From JALYUA01 sp038229875 (GTDB lineage Bacteria > Acidobacteriota > Thermoanaerobaculia > UBA5066 > Gp7-AA6): a DNA stretch of 9,727 nucleotides. A model generated the notes under the pieces. It worked only from the letters and a program-made list of their open reading frames with translations. It was not told where the DNA came from and did not search any database. The first letter of the stretch is position 1, and the number at the start of each line of letters is the position of its first letter. Positions 5,533 through 9,727 of the stretch are shown here, one piece after another. The stretch covers positions 1 to 9,727 of the forward strand of contig JBBROA010000138.1 in assembly GCA_038229875.1 (NCBI GenBank), given 5' to 3'. Both the position numbers and the translations under genes were made by a program.

Positions 5533-7176
5533 GAAGGCTGAGACGTCCGCGATGCTCGCAAGGCGTCCCTGCGGATTGCGGTACGTCCGCACGGCGCCCG
5601 TCCCTGTGTCGGTGATCGTGAGAGTGAACTCGACGTTCGTCAGCGATCCCACGAAAACCCAATAGGAACCGTTGACGGCCCGCCCGTCAACGATCTTCAA
5701 CAACAGCTCGACGTTGTTCGGAGAGAAGAACCAGTAGTAGCCCGCGTTCGGCGTCAGCGCGACCGGGGTCGCCGCCCCGGATGTCTCCCCGGAATTCCAG
5801 TCCACCCTGGCGCGAAAGCGGCCGTCCAGGCAGAGCTCCGGTCCCGGGGGGCAGACGCCGACCGTGATGCGGAGGACGCGGCCGTTCGCACCGACCCAGA
5901 GGTTCCCGTCCGAGCCCGATGTGACCGTGACGGCCGCCGTTCCCGAGGGCAGGGAAAATTGCTGCAGAACTGGTTCGTGAAAGGGATCCCCCGGGACGAT
6001 TCGGAGGAGGCCGCCGGAAGTGGCGGCCCACAGCGCGCCGTCCGGGGCCTTGCCGATCCCGTAGCCGGATGTGCCGGCCGGCAATTCGAGCTCCTGCACG
6101 AATCCATTGGCCGTGATGCTTCCGATCCGCGAAGAGCCGAGCTCCGTGAACCACACCCGGCCGTCGGGCCCCAGGGCGACTCCCCAGGGGCGACTCTTCG
6201 GATCCGCGAGCCGGAACTCGGTGACGTTGCCGGCAGAATCGATGCGGCCGATCTGGCCGGCGCCGTATTCGGAGAACCAGAGGGCTCCGTCCGCGCCGCG
6301 GCAGATTCGCACCGGAACGGCTCCCGGGGTGGGAACGGCAAACCGCGTGATCTGACCCGCCGGCGTGATGCGGCCGACCGCGCCCGCGGCGTCGGTGAAC
6401 CAGACGTTCCCATCGAAACCGAGCGCCACGTCCTGGGGAGCGCTCCGGTCCGCCTGAACCGGAAAGAGCGTCGTCACTCCCAGCCGCGTGATGCGCGCGA
6501 TCTGTCCGGACGTCGTGAACCCATTGCCCGCCGAGGCGTACCAGAGATTCCCGTCGGATCCCGCGACGATGCCTCCCGGAGACGACACCGCAAGCGAAAA
6601 CTCGACGACGCCGCCGGCGGAGTCGAGCGAACCCACGCTGCCGGGCCTGGCGGCGCCGATCACCGGGGTATCCGGCGCCGTGTACCAGACCTTTCCATCA
6701 AATGGCCCGGGAGCGAGCCCTCGGACCTCCCCGCCCGTCACGGGGAACGACGTGATCGCGAGCGTGGGCTGCTCCCGCGACGGAAGGACTTCGAGCCGCA
6801 GCGCGACTTCGAGAAATGCGCCGGAGGTGGTGACCGCGCGGAGAGCCCGCGTCCCGCCCGAGGGAAAAACCACGTCGAAACCCCAGACTCCCCGATCCGC
6901 AGGAACGAAGGTGTGGGATCCGGGCAGCCCGGCGACCGGGGGCGTTGACGAGAGGGCGACGGTGTCCGCGAAGAGGACATCCGGGATCTGGGCGGTCGCG
7001 GCGACGAGATAAAACCGATGGGGCTCGCCCGCCCGCAGGAGAGGAGACGGCGGCGAATCCGGGCAGATCGAGAACTGACAGCGGTTATCCGTCAGCAGCA
7101 GTTCGGTTGCGCCGCGGACCGTTGCCGGGGCGGCGAGGCAGAGCGCCAGAAGTCCCGCCGCGCGCGTGGTTCTCAT
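5530..7176 (-). CDS. Exported seven-bladed beta-propeller (Vgb-like) with shared C-terminal module
   Basis: 548 residues. A signal peptide (MRTTRAAGLLALCLAAPATVRGA) precedes a beta-rich N domain (25-135, with C33 and C38). Seven repeats of the form xDGxxW follow at about 159, 207, 254, 295, 337, 378 and 422, spaced 41-48 residues, with GQIGRI and SRIGSI strands. This is the pattern of NHL/virginiamycin B lyase-like seven-bladed propellers. Residues 448-548 are the module shared with the genes at 223 and 7223 (GRFRARVDW, GYYWFF, VDGRAVNGSYWVF, SIADVSAF then stop). Lyase activity should not be assumed, since this propeller family is mostly non-catalytic and I could not place the Vgb active site. 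It follows the 7223 gene by 46 bp and is probably co-transcribed. Role outside the cytoplasm unknown. Confidence 0.82.
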   Translation of the reverse strand: MRTTRAAGLLALCLAAPATVRGATELLLTDNRCQFSICPDSPPSPLLRAGEPHRFYLVAATAQIPDVLFADTVALSSTPPVAGLPGSHTFVPADRGVWGFDVVFPSGGTRALRAVTTSGAFLEVALRLEVLPSREQPTLAITSFPVTGGEVRGLAPGPFDGKVWYTAPDTPVIGAARPGSVGSLDSAGGVVEFSLAVSSPGGIVAGSDGNLWYASAGNGFTTSGQIARITRLGVTTLFPVQADRSAPQDVALGFDGNVWFTDAAGAVGRITPAGQITRFAVPTPGAVPVRICRGADGALWFSEYGAGQIGRIDSAGNVTEFRLADPKSRPWGVALGPDGRVWFTELGSSRIGSITANGFVQELELPAGTSGYGIGKAPDGALWAATSGGLLRIVPGDPFHEPVLQQFSLPSGTAAVTVTSGSDGNLWVGANGRVLRITVGVCPPGPELCLDGRFRARVDWNSGETSGAATPVALTPNAGYYWFFSPNNVELLLKIVDGRAVNGSYWVFVGSLTNVEFTLTITDTGTGAVRTYRNPQGRLASIADVSAF

Positions 7177-7190
7177 CGGCCGAGCGTGTT

Positions 7191-7196
7191 CCTCCT
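7191..7196 (-). promoter_or_regulatory. Shine-Dalgarno AGGAGG with long spacing to the propeller gene start
   Basis: A full AGGAGG lies 14 nt before the ATG at 7176, longer than the usual 5-10 nt. No ATG, GTG or TTG occurs in between, and the ATG opens a good signal peptide, so it is kept as the start. Confidence 0.45.
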
Positions 7197-7222
7197 CGTC
7201 GGAAAACGCAAGCGTACGAAGG

Positions 7223-9727
7223 CTAGAACGCGGCGGTGTCCGCGACGCTCGAGAGCTGCCCGTTCGGGTTGGTGTACACCCGAACCGCTCCCGTGACGAC
7301 GTCGGTGACAGTCAACGTGTACTCGACGTTGGAGAGCGCGCCATAGAACACCCAGAACTTGCCGTTGAAGCCGCGGCCGTCGACGACCTTGACGACCAGC
7401 TCGATGTTGTTCGACGAGAAGAACCAGAAGTAGCCGGTATCTCCGGTCAGCGCGACCGCCGAGGCCAGGCCCGCGGCGTTCTGCGTCGGCACCCGCCACA
7501 CCACCTGCGCGCGGAAGCGTCCGCCGTTCATGCAGAGCGTCAGGTCGCCGGGCGCGCAGGCGATCGGCGTGTACGCCGTGAACGTGAACGCGTGCGACAG
7601 GGTCCCGGTGCCGCCTCCGGACGTCACCGAAACGTCGACTTCGGCGGCCGCATGCGCTGGCGTCCTCGCCGAGAGGATTGTCGGCCCGAGGACGACGACG
7701 TCCGTGGCGGGAATGCCCCCGAAGGAGACCGCCGCTCCAGCCTCGAAGCCGCTTCCCGTGATGAGCACCGAAGTGCCACCCGGCGAGGGGCCTTCCCCGG
7801 CGCTGACTCCGGTCACGCGCGGGGAGGACGCGGAGATCGAGACCGGCCGGACCGACAGCGAGAAAGTTCCGAGGCTCGTGGCGTCGAAACCGGTCGCCTG
7901 GATCCGAAGCGTCTGCCCTGCCCGGCCGTTTACCGTCACCAGAGACGCCTGAACGCCGCAGCCCGAGGACGTCGGAGCGTCGTCGTTGCACCCGCTCGCC
8001 ACGGCGGAGTACGGGCCGCAGACCGGACCCGTGAAGACGGAAAGGACCGTGTCGGGTCCGTTGCCGCACGTCGAGATTTCGTACGTGCCGTCAGCCGCAG
8101 GCGTGAATTCGAACCAGAGCGAGGCGAACCTCGAGCTCGACGAGCATGCCGGAGCGGGATCGCTCGCCTCGACTGTCGCGCTCTCGGTGCTGACCAGGAC
8201 CGCGTAGGGGAATGGCCCGTTCGGCGGAATCACTGCGGGCGTCGCGCATGCATCTCCGCTGTCCGTTACGGAAACGAGGACGGTGGCCGACCCGACGGCG
8301 CCGCGCGAGTCGCGCGCGAAAAGGGCGACGGGAAAGGTCCCCGCGCGCCGGAACGTGTGCACGACAGATGTTCCCGGAGCCGACAGGGGGACCGTCTCGG
8401 ACGTGTCCGGGAAGAACCAGTAGCCGGACGCCGCGTCGCCGGGGTCGGGGTCCGACACGGTCCCCGAGAAAGCAATCGTCCCCCCCCGCGCGACCGTGAC
8501 CGGAGAAGCCGGGGCGATGACGCCCGGCATCGGCGGATTGTTGCCCGTCGCGGGCACCTGAAGCTCCCAGATTCCGCGGCCGTGCGTCGCGGCGCGCAGC
8601 ATCGAGCCGTCTTCCAGGATCTGAAGATCGTGCACGGAAGAACTCGGAAGCCCGGCGCCAAACCGGGTCCACGTCGCGCCGCGGTCCGCGGAGCGAAAAA
8701 CGCCGACGTCCATCCCCACGAACACGACGTTGGCATCGGTCGGATCGACGCGCACGACCTGCGCCGGAAACGCCGGAAGTCCTGAGGAGCTTGGCGCCCA
8801 GGTGAGCCCGCCGTCGAGGCTGCGATACACGCTCGGAAGGGTCTGCGCGGAGAACGTGGCGTACGCGATCCCGGCGTTCGTGGGATCGATCTCGAGATTC
8901 GTGACCAGCCTGTCCGGAACGCCGGAGGCAGAAGTCCAGGTCTGGCCGCCGTCGCCGGAGCGGTAAATGCCGTGCTCCTTGCCGACCAGGAGCATGAGTG
9001 GATCGGTTCGGGAGAGCGCGACCGACGTCACCGTCGTGGACTTCGACCAGGCGGAGCCGTCCGTCGTGATCGTCGGAAGCGGAACCCAGACATCGCCGCC
9101 GTCGCGTGAGCGCCAGAGCCGATAGGAGCCGGTGTAGATCGTCTGCGAAGCCCGCGGGTCGATCTGGAGCAGCGTCAGAAAAGGTGTTTTCTCATCCATC
9201 TCGTACGGTGGCGTGACGGTCTGGAAGGATGGCGCGGTCGGATCCCCCGCGTTCCGAGTGCGAAAGATCTGGCCCTGCTGGATGCTCCCCCACGCCAGAG
9301 ACTGCGAGAGAGGATGGATCACGCACTCGAAACCGTCAGCGCCGATGACCGACCGCCAGTTCGTCGTTCCGGCGTCGGACCGCTGGCTGGTGCCGTTGTC
9401 CTGGGCGCCGGCGAGAATGCGGTTGCGGTTGACGGGGTCGATCGCGAGCGCATAGAACTGCCGCGTCACGAGGCCGCTGTTCCGGTCGTTCGAGGAGATC
9501 CCATTGTCGGGGCTGGTCCAGACACCGCCGTCATTGGCGATCCAGAGCGTCGAGCCCTGATACCTCAAGTCGTGCACGTCGACGTGAGTGCCGTTCTCGA
9601 GCGCAGAGCTGAAGTTGCTCCCCCCGTCGGTCGAGCGGAGATACCGGGTCCCGCCCGCGATCACCGTGTTCGCATCCGTCGGCGAGACCACGATCGTGTT
9701 GTTGTACCAGGACTGATCGGCCAGGTA
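7223..9727 (-). CDS. Large extracellular Asp-box/PKD/PPC/IPT protein with shared C-terminal module (N terminus beyond right edge)
   Basis: The frame is open through the right edge, so the true start and any signal peptide are outside. The last 834 residues are visible, beginning YLADQSWYNNTIVVSPTDA. About 9727-8550 carries BNR/Asp-box (sortilin-like) repeats: RSTDGGSNF, RSRDGGDVW, RSGDGGQTW, RSLDGGLTW and RSADRGATW, closing with ATHGRGIWEL. About 8530-8260 is PKD-like (GTIAFSGTVSDPDPGD, GTFPVALFARDSRG). About 8250-7840 is a PPC-like beta-sandwich with six cysteines (SLWFEFTPAADGTYEISTCG). About 7820-7575 is IPT/TIG (GPSPGGTSVLITGSGFEAGAAVSFGG). 7537-7223 is the shared C-terminal module ending VADTAAF, then TAG. 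This architecture suits a large secreted or surface protein of glycan- or protein-binding type. Substrate and catalytic function, if any, are unknown. Confidence 0.85.
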   Translation of the reverse strand, partial: YLADQSWYNNTIVVSPTDANTVIAGGTRYLRSTDGGSNFSSALENGTHVDVHDLRYQGSTLWIANDGGVWTSPDNGISSNDRNSGLVTRQFYALAIDPVNRNRILAGAQDNGTSQRSDAGTTNWRSVIGADGFECVIHPLSQSLAWGSIQQGQIFRTRNAGDPTAPSFQTVTPPYEMDEKTPFLTLLQIDPRASQTIYTGSYRLWRSRDGGDVWVPLPTITTDGSAWSKSTTVTSVALSRTDPLMLLVGKEHGIYRSGDGGQTWTSASGVPDRLVTNLEIDPTNAGIAYATFSAQTLPSVYRSLDGGLTWAPSSSGLPAFPAQVVRVDPTDANVVFVGMDVGVFRSADRGATWTRFGAGLPSSSVHDLQILEDGSMLRAATHGRGIWELQVPATGNNPPMPGVIAPASPVTVARGGTIAFSGTVSDPDPGDAASGYWFFPDTSETVPLSAPGTSVVHTFRRAGTFPVALFARDSRGAVGSATVLVSVTDSGDACATPAVIPPNGPFPYAVLVSTESATVEASDPAPACSSSSRFASLWFEFTPAADGTYEISTCGNGPDTVLSVFTGPVCGPYSAVASGCNDDAPTSSGCGVQASLVTVNGRAGQTLRIQATGFDATSLGTFSLSVRPVSISASSPRVTGVSAGEGPSPGGTSVLITGSGFEAGAAVSFGGIPATDVVVLGPTILSARTPAHAAAEVDVSVTSGGGTGTLSHAFTFTAYTPIACAPGDLTLCMNGGRFRAQVVWRVPTQNAAGLASAVALTGDTGYFWFFSSNNIELVVKVVDGRGFNGKFWVFYGALSNVEYTLTVTDVVTGAVRVYTNPNGQLSSVADTAAF

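Noticed and set aside
5530..7176. Virginiamycin B lyase activity (streptogramin resistance)
   Set aside because: Repeat similarity only shows a propeller fold. The fused C-terminal module and secretion signal do not fit the cytoplasmic resistance enzyme, and active-site residues were not identified.
7166..8785. 539-codon plus-strand open frame opposite the large multidomain gene
   Set aside because: Its composition is Arg-rich and low in complexity, with no motif, and the minus strand has recognisable PKD, PPC, IPT and Asp-box domains.

Overview
This is a GC-rich bacterial window with strong third-position GC bias, which leaves many long antisense open frames that are not genes. A GWxTD-family secreted protein, large secreted beta-propeller proteins and a lutABC operon together suggest an Acidobacteriota-like soil or sediment bacterium. 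That placement is inference; there is no rRNA or other phylogenetic marker.

Layout, left to right. (1) Positions 1-213 are one end of an IS481-family insertion sequence. The first 42 codons of its transposase are on the minus strand, and the rest lies off the left edge. The start codon sits in one arm of an inverted repeat whose other arm lies near the IS tip. (2) Ten bases from the IS tip is the stop codon of a minus-strand gene for a secreted protein (223-1123). It is split by a frameshift at a run of seven G (minus strand). Removing one base restores a 299-residue protein. (3) A 133-bp divergent gap leads to a plus-strand gene for an exported GWxTD-family protein (1257-2360) with a partial duplication of its N-terminal module at the C terminus. 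(4) A 247-bp convergent gap with two short hairpins follows. (5) lutC, lutB and lutA (2608-5462, minus strand, transcribed lutA to lutB to lutC) form a tightly overlapping operon for L-lactate oxidation. (6) Upstream of lutA on the same strand are a seven-bladed propeller protein (5530-7176) and a large multidomain protein (7223 to beyond 9727) with Asp-box repeats, PKD-like, PPC-like and IPT/TIG domains.

The most notable shared theme is a C-terminal module of about 100 residues, ending in ...AF at or near the stop codon. It occurs on three otherwise unrelated exported proteins here (223-1123, 5530-7176, 7223-9727). I do not recognise it as a named family. It is the best candidate in this window for something undescribed, perhaps a binding, anchoring or export module. 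I see no defence system, CRISPR array, tRNA, rRNA or prophage. The lut operon is a metabolic unit with no visible functional link to the secreted proteins around it.
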